Shown here: positions 23,362-33,277 of the stretch, in pieces
Numbering within the stretch: the stretch's first letter is position 1
How the letters are laid out: each line of letters starts with the position of its first letter
Assembly (NCBI GenBank): GCA_039519185.1
Contig: CM076849.1
Coordinates: 105,976,077 to 106,040,076 of the forward strand
Source of the DNA: Astragalus membranaceus
Taxonomy: Eukaryota; Streptophyta; Magnoliopsida; Fabales; Fabaceae
Reading direction: 5' to 3'
Length of the DNA: 64,000 nucleotides
The notes under the pieces: generated by a model
What the model saw: only the letters and a program-made list of their open reading frames with translations
Database searches by the model: none
Told to the model about the DNA's origin: nothing
Translations under genes and position numbers: made by a program

Positions 23362-23650
23362 CGAGGCTTCAAATCCCTCTCTCCCAAACCTAGTTCGACT
23401 AATGTAGTCATAGGTAGTACATTAATTGTTGATCCTCCATCAACTAGCACTTTGGCTATCATGAATTCCCGACATTTCAAGGTGATATGCAAGGCTCGAT
23501 GTTCTCCTTTTGCTTGAGAGTGCAGCTCTTTCTCAGAAAATGTGATCAGGTTTGCTCGCTACATTAGACAACCATGTTCACCACGTTTTGGGGTGTCACA
23601 TCAGGCTTTACAAAATCCTCTTCCAAACGAAAGTGTGTAGTGCTCGACAA
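23362..23650 (-). pseudogene. Tat/Ogre-like protease fragment (unit 5)
   Basis: The catalytic loop VDGGSTINVLP is retained. A frame break near 23570 separates it from the upstream HFRLEEDFVKPD part. The frame runs on through the TIR of foldback 5 by chance (23139-23492). Confidence 0.7.
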
Positions 23651-24108
23651 CTACTAAGTTGATTCTTAGTCAAGTTTCTCCAAGACAAACCCAAGAAGTA
23701 GGATTGAAGAGTGACAAATTATAAAGCATGAATTTGTATACTATGTACCGTATTTTGGCTTGTTTTTTTGTCCATTGAGAGATGAAGGGGGGATTAGGAA
23801 TTCAACACCTATCGTTTGACACTGTTAGTATATATACTATATTACCGTGTAGATTCTAATATTGTTGAGTGATACTTTAGGTGCTCAATTAATAATGCCC
23901 CATCTATCACTCGATGGAGCAAGCAAAAATGCAATAATATTCAAATTCATGGCTTTGATTTTCTTCAACACCAACTTTACATCTTGGATTTGTTTTGTAC
24001 AACACACGAGTAAGTATGAATTTGGTGTGATGTCGATATATTGTATATAATGGCCTAGGCTCATATGTATTTTTCATTTTGTAAATTTGTATTGTATACA
24101 TAATTATA

Positions 24109-25345
24109 GGCTTAATTACAGTCCCTCCCTATTTTAGTCCCCTAACTTTTTTTTCCACGATTTTGGTCCCCCTATTTTTCCAATTTCTAAAATCAAAGTC
24201 CCTCCCTATTTTAGTCAAAATTGAATCTGTTGTGGTGCTCAATTAACTGACGTGGCAAGCCACATTAGAATGCCACGTGGCCTTTTTTTTAAAAGTATTA
24301 TTTTAATTTTTTAAATAAATAAAAAATATTTTTTAAAAAATAGTTATTATTATTCCAAAGCCATAACCAAACCTTTGCAGATCTATAACCAAAAATCCAC
24401 CGAAGATCCAATTTTATTCCATTTCTTTCATAAAAAATTCAAATTGAGCCGTTTCTTCCTCACATCTCTCTCACTCTCACATCACTGGCTCTCTCTCTCT
24501 GACAAACGCTTGAGGTTTTCGGTTTATTTCACTTTATCTTCGATTTCACCTACAACCACTGACGGTGTTGCTGTTTTCGTTACCATGAGAAATTTTGGTG
24601 TTGGATTTGGTTTGGATCTGCTAAATCTGACATGGGGTTAGGTGGTTGAGGCCCAAAAGAGAAGTTTGTTGTCCGATGAAGAAGAAGGGAGGGGTGAGGT
24701 TGCAGGGGGAGAAAGAGAAGAAGATGGGGTTGATTTTCTCTATTTTTTGTGTAATTTTTATTTCTCCCACTCTATCTCTCTCCTGGATTTCCTCTCCACT
24801 CACGCTTTCTCATATCATTTACCCTCTCTCTCTCTATTCTTTTTTATCATTTACACATTTCCTATTATGCTCTTAGTTTGTTCCTCTGCAAAATCCACTT
24901 GGAGGTGATGGGTGTGCAACGATGCACGGTGTGATGGTGGGATGGAGTGATAATGGAGATCCTACATTATACACAGTGGGGACCCATTTTACGCAATTCT
25001 TTGTAGTACCTACGTTTTACGAAAGTTGAAGAACAGGTTTGGATGGTCGAGAATTCTGAGTTTGTGTAGAAGAAGGGGATAGATGTGTTTTTAAATTTTT
25101 AGTTAATTTAAAAACAAAATGTTTTAATAAAAATAATATTTTAAAATTAAAAATACCATGTGGCATTCCAACATGGCTTGCCACATCATCTGAGTGAGTG
25201 ACATCTTAGCAACAAGTTTGACCAAAATAGGGAGAGACTTTGATTTTAGAAATTGAGAAAATAGGGGGACCAATATCGTGAAAACAAAAAGTTGGGGGAC
25301 TAAAATCATGGGACATAATAGGGGGACAAAAACTGTAATTAAGCC
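24109..25345. mobile_element. Foldback element 6 with rearranged left TIR
   Basis: In the left TIR the first GGTCCCC block is replaced. After GGCTTAATTACAG the sequence jumps to TCCCTCCCTATTTTAGTCCCC, a segment normally found further inside. The right TIR is normal. Confidence 0.68.
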
Positions 25346-25623
25346 CGAGGCTTCAAATCCCTCTCTCCCAATCCTAGTTCAACTAATGTAGTCATAGGTA
25401 GTACATTAAGAGTTGATCCTCCATCAACTAGCAGTTTGGTTATCATGAATTCTCGACATTTCAAGGTGATATGCAGGGCTCCATGTTCTCCTTTTGCTTG
25501 AGAGTGCACCTCTTTCTCAGAAAATGTGATTAGGTTTACTCGTTGCATGGGATCTACCATGTTCACCACGTTTTGGAGTGTCCCATCAGGCTTTACAAAA
25601 TGCACTTCCAAATGAAAGTGTGT
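25346..25623 (-). pseudogene. Tat/Ogre-like protease fragment (unit 6), interrupted
   Basis: Open for 90 codons with VDGGSTLNVLP. The CRM-like element inserted at its upstream end, so the fragment continues after 31404. Confidence 0.72.
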
Positions 25624-26393
25624 TGATACGAATTAGAGTGCTTTAATTCGTAAGGGTAGCGGAAGCAAACAACCAATATCGAATGTACTAGGTACAACCC
25701 ATATTAGTCGAATTCTGTGAAGTGTTAGTCGAATTGTTGTGAAGTGTTTGTCGAATTGTGTGAAGTGTTTGTCGAATTGTGTGAAGTGTTTGTCGAATTG
25801 TGTGAAGTGTTTGTCGAATTGTGTGAAGTGTTTGTCGAATTGTGTGAAGTGTTTGTCGAATTGTGTGAAGTGGAATAACAAGGGATATGCAATGTTAAAC
25901 TACACCAATAGTTTAACAAAGATTAGCACTCAACACCAATTGAGCTATTCGGATTATTCTCAAGACGACGCTTGCAAATAACCTTTCGAAAATGTAGACA
26001 CAAATTCTATGTTCTTGACTGAATTCTATATATCAAAAATGATCAGCATACATGATATATATAGCCGAAACATTGGCTTATTTAAAGTGCAACATAAAAG
26101 CAATTAAACTAGTAATGACATTATTCTATCAGCTATGTAACTCCTTTTCCAATGGCTTGGATTGTCTTTAATGCTCCTCCTTTGTAACTGGTCAGAATAG
26201 GATTCAAATGGCTGATTTATTGGTGATTAAATGACTAAAACAAAAACAGCCAAGTAACAATTAAATGACTTAAAATAGCCAAGTAATTAAACTCAGCCCT
26301 TGATGATGTCTAGCAAAGGAACCCACGCCACTAACTCCTTGGTGATTGTCACGTGTGTTGATTGCAAGTCCTTCATGATCAATTTTCGTATCA
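25624..26393 (-). repeat. CRM-like element 3' LTR (770 bp)
   Basis: Left copy, with seven 21-bp tandem units (25737-25870). It contains the stop codon and last ~41 codons of the gag-pol ORF. TATA-like run at 26053-26063. Confidence 0.92.
25700..25875 (-). repeat. 21-bp tandem repeat in the CRM-like 3' LTR
   Basis: Units of GTGTTTGTCGAATTGTGTGAA in near-perfect tandem, one more copy than in the other LTR (30730-30880). The frames on both strands that read CLSNCVK or HFTQFDK repeats are translations of this array because 21 is a multiple of 3. They are not genes. Confidence 0.9.
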
Positions 26394-29300
26394 TCCCCTC
26401 CCCCTTTGAAAGGAATTGACCTCAATTCTTGAATACCATCATCATCCAAATATGGTGATAGATCTCCAACATTGAAAGTAGCATGTACTCCATATTCTCC
26501 GGGCAACTCAATCTTGTAGGCATTGTCATTGATCTTTGATATAACTTTGAAGGGACCATCAGCTCTAGGCATGAGCTTATTCTTTCTTTTGCTTGGGAAT
26601 CTCTCCTTTCTCAAATGGACCCATACAAGATCACCTTCGTTGAATAACTTAGGCTTCTTATTCTTAGACCTTTGCTTGTAGGCTTCATTAACAGTCTTGA
26701 TTCTTTCTTGCACTTGCTCATGTAGTTTCAACATTGATTTGAGTTTGGCCTCGGCATCTGGATGAACTAATTCTTCCTTCGGCATAGCAATCAGATCCAA
26801 TGGTAAGTAAGGATTCACACCATAAACAACTTCAAAAGGAGAATGGTTAGTAGCATATGTAGGGGATCGATTGTAGGCAAACTCGGCATGAGCTAATTTC
26901 AAATCCCAATCCTTTTGAGTTTTGTTAACCAAGCCACGCAGCAAAGTACCAAGAGTCCTATTAGTCACCTCTGTTTGCCCATCGGTTTGAGGGTGATGGG
27001 AAGTACTAAACAGCAACTTAGTACCCAATTTCCTCCATAATGTATTCCAAAAATAACTCAAAAACTTTGAATCACGATCAGAAACAATAGTCTTAGGAAC
27101 TCCATGTAAGCGTACAATCTCACGAAAGTACAAATCAGCAACGTTACTAGCATCATCTGTTTTGTGACAAGCTACAAAGTGTGCCATCTTTGAAAACCTA
27201 TCAACAACAACCATAATAGCATCCTTACCTCGCTGTGTGCGGGGCAAAGCCACAATAAAATCCATGCTCACGTCCATCCAAGGACCACTAGGTGTTGGTA
27301 ATGGAATATATGCTCCTGGCTTGAAAGAACTCTTTGCCATATGACAAGTAACACACTTGCTAATGACCTTTTGCACATCTCCTAACATCTTTGGCCAATG
27401 AAAGTGTTCTTTTAAAATCTCTAGAGTTTTTGTAATGCCAAAGTGACCAGCCAAACTCCCACCATGAGCTTCACGAACTAGTAACTCACGAATTGAATGC
27501 TTTGGGATGCAAAGCCGATTCTCCTTGAACAAAAATCCACCCTGCATTATGTACTTTCCAAATGCTCCTTTTTCGCAGTTAGAGTATATCTCACCAAAAT
27601 CGATATCCTCTTTATAATAATCTTTCAAAGTCTCAAAACCAAGTAAACGAGTTTCGAGAATTGAAATCAAAGCATACCTCCTTGAAAGTGCATCAGTCAC
27701 CACGTTACTTTTACCATCCTTGTATTTTGAAGAGAAATTAAAAGATTGAAGAAATTCGACCCATTTAGCATGCCTTGGACTCAACTTCTGTTGTCCGTTG
27801 ATATACTTTAAAGACTCATGATCTGAATGCAACACAAAGTGGTTAGAACGCAAATAATGACTCCAATGATCAAGAGCTCTTACAATGGCATAGAATTCCT
27901 TGTCATAGGTGCAATAGTTCAATCGAGCTCCCCCAAGTTTCTCTGAGAAATAAGCTATAGGCCTTTTGTTTTGTATCAAACAAGCTCCAATGCCAACTCC
28001 ACTAGCATCACATTCAACCTCAAATGGTTGAGTGAAGTCGGGCAAAGCTAAAACAGGAGCTTCACAAAGCTTTAACTTAATAAATTCAAAAGCCTTTTGT
28101 GCTTGCTCATTCCACACAAATGCACCCTTCTTCAAACATTCAGTAATAGGGCTCGTTATAGTGCTGAAATTCTGTATAAAACGTCGATAAAATGATGCAA
28201 GCCCATGGAAAGATCTCACCTCCGAAACTGTTGTAGGACTTGGCCAAGTTTTGATAGCATCCACCTTTGTTTGATCGACTGATACTCCATCTTTAGACAC
28301 AACATATCCAAGAAACACCACACTTTCGACCAAGAAATTACACTTCTCCTTCTTCCCATAGAGTTTTTGCGCTCTTAGGGTTTCAAAGATTTGTTTCAAA
28401 TGAGTGAAATGTTCCTCACTAGACCTGCTATACACCAAGATATCGTCAAGGTAAACAACAACAAACTTACCCAAAAATGGCTTGAGTACTTTGTTCATGA
28501 GCCTCATGAAGGTGCTAGGTGCATTCGTGAGCCCAAATGGCATAACCAGCCATTCATATAGACCATGCTTGGTCTTGAATGCCGTCTTCCATTCATCACC
28601 TTCACGCATTCTGATTTGGTGATACCCACTCCTTAGATCGATTTTTGAGAATATAACCGACCCATGTAACTCATCAAGCATATCATCTAACCTTGGAATA
28701 GGAAAGCGATATTTGATGGTTATGTTGTTCACCGCCCTACTATCAATACACATTCTCCATGAACCATCCTTCTTAGGAACCAACAACGTTGGGACAGCAC
28801 AAGGACTCATTGATTCACGCACATAACCCATACTGATCAATTCTTCAATTTGCCTTTGCAACTCTTTTGTCTCCTCCGGATTACACCTATAGGCAGCCTT
28901 GTTTGGTAATGGAGTTCCAGGTATTAGATCAATTTGACGCTCAATTCCTCGAACAGGTGGTAAACCAATTGGTAGTTCATTTGGAAACACATCTTCATAC
29001 TCATTCAAGACAGCTTCCAATTGTTGTTTAAGAGGAGTTTCAATATCATCCTGTTTAGCATTCTTAGCAACCAACATGTAAACTAATTCACCATTATCAA
29101 TAGCATTTTTCACTTCATTTTCAGTAGCAAACATAGTGAGGCTAGGACTTTTACCTCTCTTTGTAGTCATGGAACGGACTTCATTTGATGCCATAGGTTT
29201 CAGCACAATCCTCTTACCTTTGTAGTTCAATTCATACTCATTTGATCTTCCTCTATGCGTCACATCTCTATCAGATTGCCAAGGACGTCCCAAAAGTATA

Positions 29301-30625
29301 TGACTTGCATCCATGGGCACAACATCACACAAGATCTCATCAACATAAGACCCCATGGTTAACCCCACACGAACCTGTTTTGTAACTTTTATACTACTCC
29401 CATTGTCCAACCAATGTAATGCATAAGGTTTAGGATGTTTTGTTGTGAGCAATCCTAACTTAGACACCATTTCAGTCGAAGCGGCATTGGTACAACTACC
29501 TCCATCCACAATGACACTACACCATTTATCCTTCACTTGACACTTAGTGTAGAAGATTTGATCCCTTTGATCCCCAGCCAATGGTACAGTTTTAGTTTGT
29601 AAAGTTCTAAGCACCAAAGTATCATAGATGGGAGGTTCATATTCTTCTACCTCATCCTCGGCGTCTTCAACAATTTCAGATCCATCTATGTCAACAATGC
29701 CACCAGATTCTTCCTCTTCCTTAGCCAACTCATCACGCATGCTAACCGCCTCTCTGAGGGTCACAACTCGTTGATTAGGGCAAGCTCTAGCAAAGTGTCC
29801 AAAGCCTTGACACTTAAAACACCTAACCTTCGACAGGCTAGTCTCTTTGGGTGCAACACTAGACTGTTTAGGAGTAGGCTCCCCTTGTGTTGGTTGGGTC
29901 ACATTTGGCTTAGTGCTTGCACTACTCGACGCACCTCCCTTGGACCAACCACTTGAACTCCCAGCATTATATCTATTCTTATTTTGATTTTCAATCTTTA
30001 AGCACAAGGTGCATAAAGTGTCGAAATCAGTATAATTACATAGCTCAACAGCAAATGCTATGTTCTTATTCAGGCCACGAAGAAAACGACTCATTCTTTG
30101 CTCTTCATTTTCCTCCAACTCACCCATTAAACATAGGTTTTGGAATTCATCCATGTATTCGGCAACACTCATTTTGCCTTGTACTAAATCTGAAATCTTC
30201 TTATACAAGTTCAATCTGTGGTTCGATGGCACGTACCTTTTGCGCAACTTTCTTTTCAAGGACTCCCAAGAACTGATTTTCTCCTTCCTATCTCGTATTC
30301 TTTTAGCCTTCAAACCTTCATACCACAACGATGCACTTTTGCTAAGTTTCAGAATAGCATACTTACAACGCTTCTCATCGTCAAGATCCTTGAAGTCGAA
30401 CATTCTATCGATCTTGCGCTCCCATTCCAAATAAACCTCCGGGTCTGCACTGCCATTGAATTCAGGTAGCTCGTTGAATTTGAACTCATCCACGTTTGGA
30501 CGTGGTTCACCCCTTCTAGGCCTCCATCGTTCATCTCCCAAATCGACGCCCCTTAAGGCTTCACGCAATCTGTCCATGAACTCATCGCTGTTGAAATCCA
30601 CCATTGTCACGTAACAAGGATTCAA
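26270..30625 (-). CDS. CRM-like gag-pol polyprotein, 1451 codons, intact
   Basis: One ORF encodes the capsid and all enzymes needed for reverse transcription and integration. Approximate residues: gag capsid domain 45-220 (DPEVYLEWERKIDRMF, RKRYVPSNH, QGKMSVAEYMDEF); zinc knuckle CFKCQGFGHFARAC at ~269; retropepsin loop IVDGGSCTN at ~373; RT with IDLRSGYHQIR (~660) and YLDD (~723); RNase H with DASG (~869) and HSDHESLKY (~930); integrase HHCC (H ~1051, CVTC ~1090) and D-D35-E core (MDFIVALP ~1119, SDRDSKF ~1180, DGQTEV ~1215). The tail YKIELPGEYGVHATFNVGDLSPY and LRSIPFKGGG is typical of CRM-group integrases. No canonical chromodomain is visible. The ORF runs over the polypurine tract and ends inside the 3' LTR. 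The start is either the Met at 30625 or the Met at 30604, just downstream of the PBS. Confidence 0.93.
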   Translation of the reverse strand: MNPCYVTMVDFNSDEFMDRLREALRGVDLGDERWRPRRGEPRPNVDEFKFNELPEFNGSADPEVYLEWERKIDRMFDFKDLDDEKRCKYAILKLSKSASLWYEGLKAKRIRDRKEKISSWESLKRKLRKRYVPSNHRLNLYKKISDLVQGKMSVAEYMDEFQNLCLMGELEENEEQRMSRFLRGLNKNIAFAVELCNYTDFDTLCTLCLKIENQNKNRYNAGSSSGWSKGGASSSASTKPNVTQPTQGEPTPKQSSVAPKETSLSKVRCFKCQGFGHFARACPNQRVVTLREAVSMRDELAKEEEESGGIVDIDGSEIVEDAEDEVEEYEPPIYDTLVLRTLQTKTVPLAGDQRDQIFYTKCQVKDKWCSVIVDGGSCTNAASTEMVSKLGLLTTKHPKPYALHWLDNGSSIKVTKQVRVGLTMGSYVDEILCDVVPMDASHILLGRPWQSDRDVTHRGRSNEYELNYKGKRIVLKPMASNEVRSMTTKRGKSPSLTMFATENEVKNAIDNGELVYMLVAKNAKQDDIETPLKQQLEAVLNEYEDVFPNELPIGLPPVRGIERQIDLIPGTPLPNKAAYRCNPEETKELQRQIEELISMGYVRESMSPCAVPTLLVPKKDGSWRMCIDSRAVNNITIKYRFPIPRLDDMLDELHGSVIFSKIDLRSGYHQIRMREGDEWKTAFKTKHGLYEWLVMPFGLTNAPSTFMRLMNKVLKPFLGKFVVVYLDDILVYSRSSEEHFTHLKQIFETLRAQKLYGKKEKCNFLVESVVFLGYVVSKDGVSVDQTKVDAIKTWPSPTTVSEVRSFHGLASFYRRFIQNFSTITSPITECLKKGAFVWNEQAQKAFEFIKLKLCEAPVLALPDFTQPFEVECDASGVGIGACLIQNKRPIAYFSEKLGGARLNYCTYDKEFYAIVRALDHWSHYLRSNHFVLHSDHESLKYINGQQKLSPRHAKWVEFLQSFNFSSKYKDGKSNVVTDALSRRYALISILETRLLGFETLKDYYKEDIDFGEIYSNCEKGAFGKYIMQGGFLFKENRLCIPKHSIRELLVREAHGGSLAGHFGITKTLEILKEHFHWPKMLGDVQKVISKCVTCHMAKSSFKPGAYIPLPTPSGPWMDVSMDFIVALPRTQRGKDAIMVVVDRFSKMAHFVACHKTDDASNVADLYFREIVRLHGVPKTIVSDRDSKFLSYFWNTLWRKLGTKLLFSTSHHPQTDGQTEVTNRTLGTLLRGLVNKTQKDWDLKLAHAEFAYNRSPTYATNHSPFEVVYGVNPYLPLDLIAMPKEELVHPDAEAKLKSMLKLHEQVQERIKTVNEAYKQRSKNKKPKLFNEGDLVWVHLRKERFPSKRKNKLMPRADGPFKVISKINDNAYKIELPGEYGVHATFNVGDLSPYLDDDGIQELRSIPFKGGGDDTKIDHEGLAINTRDNHQGVSGVGSFARHHQGLSLITWLF
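26394..26408 (-). promoter_or_regulatory. Polypurine tract of the CRM-like element
   Basis: On the minus strand a run AAAGGGGGAGGGGA sits directly against the 3' LTR start. It would prime plus-strand DNA synthesis. It also codes FKGGG within the ORF. Confidence 0.88.
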
Positions 30626-30632
30626 AGCCGAA

Positions 30633-30644
30633 GCTTTGATACCA
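30633..30644 (-). promoter_or_regulatory. Primer binding site of the CRM-like element
   Basis: On the minus strand TGGTATCAAAGC lies 4 bases after the 5' LTR end. It resembles the initiator tRNA-Met complement with one base changed (A for G). Confidence 0.8.
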
Positions 30645-30648
30645 CAAA

Positions 30649-31399
30649 TGATACGAATTAGAGTGCTTTAATTCGTAAGGGTAGCGGAAGCAAACAACCA
30701 ATATCGAATGTACTAGGTACAACCCATATTAGTCGAATTCTGTGAAGTGTTAGTCGAATTGTTGTGAAGTGTTTGTCGAATTGTGTGAAGTGTTTGTCGA
30801 ATTGTGTGAAGTGTTTGTCGAATTGTGTGAAGTGTTTGTCGAATTGTGTGAAGTGTTTGTCGAATTGTGTGAAGTGGAATAACAAGGGATATGCAATGTT
30901 AAACTTCACCAATAGTTTAACAAAGAGATTAGCACTCAACACCAATTGAGCTAATCGGATTATTCTCAAGACGACGCTTGCAAATAACCTTTCGAAAATG
31001 TAGACACAAATTCTATGTTCTTGACTGAATTCTATATATCAAAAATGATCAGCATACATGATATATATAGCCGAAACATTGGCTTATTTAAAGTGCAACA
31101 TAAAAGCAATTAAACTAGTAATGACATTATTCTATCAGCTATGTAACTCCTTTTCCAATGGCTTGGATTGTCTTTAATGCTCCTCCTTTGTAACTGGTCA
31201 GAATAGGATTCAAATGGCTGATTTATTGGTGATTAAATGACTAAAACAAAAACAGCCAAGTAACAATTAAATGACTTAAAATAGCCAAGTAATTAAACTC
31301 AGCCCTTGATGATGTCTAGCAAAGGAACCCACGCCACTAACTCCTTGGTGATTGTCACGTGTGTTGATTGCAAGTTCTTCATGATCAATTTTCGTATCA
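30649..31399 (-). repeat. CRM-like element 5' LTR (751 bp)
   Basis: Right copy, with one 21-bp unit fewer than the 3' LTR. As the upstream LTR for the minus-strand element it carries the promoter. Confidence 0.92.
31060..31070 (-). promoter_or_regulatory. Probable TATA box of the CRM-like 5' LTR
   Basis: On the minus strand CTATATATATC lies about 410 bp upstream of the end of the LTR. No other TATA-like run in the LTR is as good. Confidence 0.5.
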
Positions 31400-31506
31400 T
31401 GTGTAGTGCTCTATAACTACTAAGTTGATTCTTAGTCATGTTTCTCCATTGAGAGATGAAGGGGAGGGGGGGTACTGTTAGTTTCTATACTATATTACCG
31501 TGTAGA

Positions 31507-33100
31507 TGTTGGACTATATGATAACCTTAGAGGGGGAGTGAATAATGTTATATGCTTAAAAATGAATTCTTTTTAATTTTCAAAACAATGCTCGTTTAAA
31601 TGAAATACGGAAACTAATATTTAAACTATATGCTATATCTAAGCAAGCTATACCTAACACAAATCCAGTCACAGTGCAAAATTACGCTAACGCTACTATT
31701 ATCAAAATTCACGATAAACAGATATTTATATGCAGCGCAATGATATAACAATAGACAAATATAAACGGTAAAGTAAAAGAGTAGGGAAAGAGATACACCG
31801 TGAATTTTACGAGGTTCGGGATAAAAGCCCTATGTCCTCGGCCTCCGGCTTTGCAACCTTTGGACTTGATAACAACCACTATATGAGAAGAACTTCTTCA
31901 ACGTTTTACAAGCAAGCAACTTCCCTATAGCTAATCTCAATTTTCCCAAGTTGAGAACCCGAGCTCCCCGCTAAGGATTTCGCAACCACTTCAATCTCCC
32001 CGATTGAACGACCCAAGAACACTTCCCAGGATTTCGCAACCACTTCAATCTCCCCAATTGAACGACCCAAGAACACTTCCTAGGATTTCGCAATAACCAA
32101 ACAATAGATGATTACAATAGAGAAACTATGATCCAATCACTTAAGCAGTATAACAATATAGTAGCTGAGAGAGATGAGTGATTTGGATCTAGAAGAACTT
32201 GAAAATGATATGACAATGAAAGTTCTTTTTTTTTTCTCTTTTTTCAGATCTATAAGAATGCGTAGTGTTGGTGTAATTTGAAAGTGAAGCCCAGCTCCCT
32301 ATTTATAGGATTTACAAAAATATGACCGTTGGAGGATTTTGTAAAATGTTAGAATCGATTATGTTCCTGAATAACTAAGAGTGATAATCGATTCTTTGTT
32401 CTAAAAGGAAATAACTCATAAGTGAGTAATCGATTGATTTCTTTTTAAAAGGAAGCATGAAATCGATTCTTTGCTTAAAAACAAGGAGTATGAAATCGAT
32501 TCTTTGCTTAAAACAAGGAGTATGATAATCGATTCTTTTCTTGAGAAAAAGGAAGTGGGAAATCGATTATATGCTCTGAAATACAAGGAAGGAAATCGAT
32601 TACATGCTTTAAAAGACTAAGGAAGAAATCGATTGTTTGCTTTAAATTAGGAAGCCATTAATCGATTGTTTTCTTTCCAAAACATATTCCTTTAAATCCC
32701 ATAGGCTAGAAATCGATTATGTGCTCTGTGAAAGAAGTATAAAATCGTTTATTTTGCTTTAAAACAATTTCTCATGTTGCGTGCCTTGCCTATGCATGCA
32801 TGCGTTTGTATAAAATATTTTTCTAGGCTTTTAACACTACTATTATATTTTTACAAAAAACATCATCTCTCAACTACTAAAAGTTTTATAACAAAAGTGA
32901 TAGGAACTTACATTGTGTCCTATCAAAAGCAAATAACAATTAGGTCTTCAACTCTGGATAGCTTCTCCTCCAAGCCTCTGCACTTTAAGTTATCCTGCCA
33001 TTTGATTCATGTCCTGTACTTTTATACAACTGGAACCATTAGTAGACAGATTGTAATTTGTTATCCTACAAATCAAAGAGTGTTTGTCATTGGTTTAAGA
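31507..33100 (-). repeat. Copia 3' LTR (1594 bp)
   Basis: Plus-strand limits TGTTGGACTATATG to GGTTTAAGA; the terminal CA/TG is mutated at the right end. It has two copies of a ~54-bp repeat (TTCGCAACCACTTCAATCTC... near 31978-32085) and about 11 AATCGATT palindromes (32345-32718). The TATA-like CTATAAATAGGG on the minus strand is near 32297-32308. Confidence 0.88.
32345..32750. repeat. AATCGATT palindrome array in the Copia LTR
   Basis: The 8-bp palindrome AATCGATT recurs at about 32345, 32389, 32428, 32461, 32494, 32527, 32561, 32594, 32628, 32660 and 32711. The regular stretch has 32-34-bp spacing. The units share TTTGCTT-x-AAAA and AAGGA-type linkers. The other LTR (39173-39475) has fewer units, and one copy there has become AATCGTTT. 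Confidence 0.92.
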
Positions 33101-33277
33101 AAATCCCCCTTTTTGATGATAACAAATTACATTATGCATAGGGAGGTGATAAATAAGAAACAATAGCAAAAGCTCCCCCTAAGCATAAGCATAAATATAA
33201 GCAGCAAGTATTTAACTAAATAGCAGCAAATATTTTCTCCCCATAAGCATAACAAATTAAATTATAAGCACAAATAG
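33101..33277 (-). other. Copia polypurine tract and 3' internal sequence
   Basis: On the minus strand ATCAAAAAGGGGGATTTT sits next to the 3' LTR, the usual position of the Copia polypurine tract. The rest is AT-rich and non-coding. Confidence 0.7.

Larger units (their letters stand above)
23362..25345. repeat. Array unit 5
   Basis: Full unit: protease fragment 23362-23650, spacer and linker to 24108, foldback element 24109-25345. Confidence 0.88.
25624..31399 (-). mobile_element. CRM-like chromovirus, apparently intact, minus strand (5.8 kb)
   Basis: A complete gypsy element. The upstream (5') LTR is 30649-31399 and the downstream (3') LTR 25624-26393, with target duplication TGTGT at 25619-25623 and 31400-31404. 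The LTRs end in a 9-bp inverted repeat, TGATACGAA/TTCGTATCA. They differ by about three substitutions, one 21-bp repeat unit and a 2-bp indel, so the insertion is young. A single uninterrupted ORF covers gag to integrase with all catalytic motifs present. It is the only element in the window that looks able to move by itself. Confidence 0.93.

Noticed and set aside
25739..25981. Cys-rich repeat peptide (CLSNCVK units) and the reverse HFTQFDK peptide
   Set aside because: Both are translations of a 21-bp tandem repeat in an LTR. Period 21 keeps any frame open, and the same frames occur in the other LTR.
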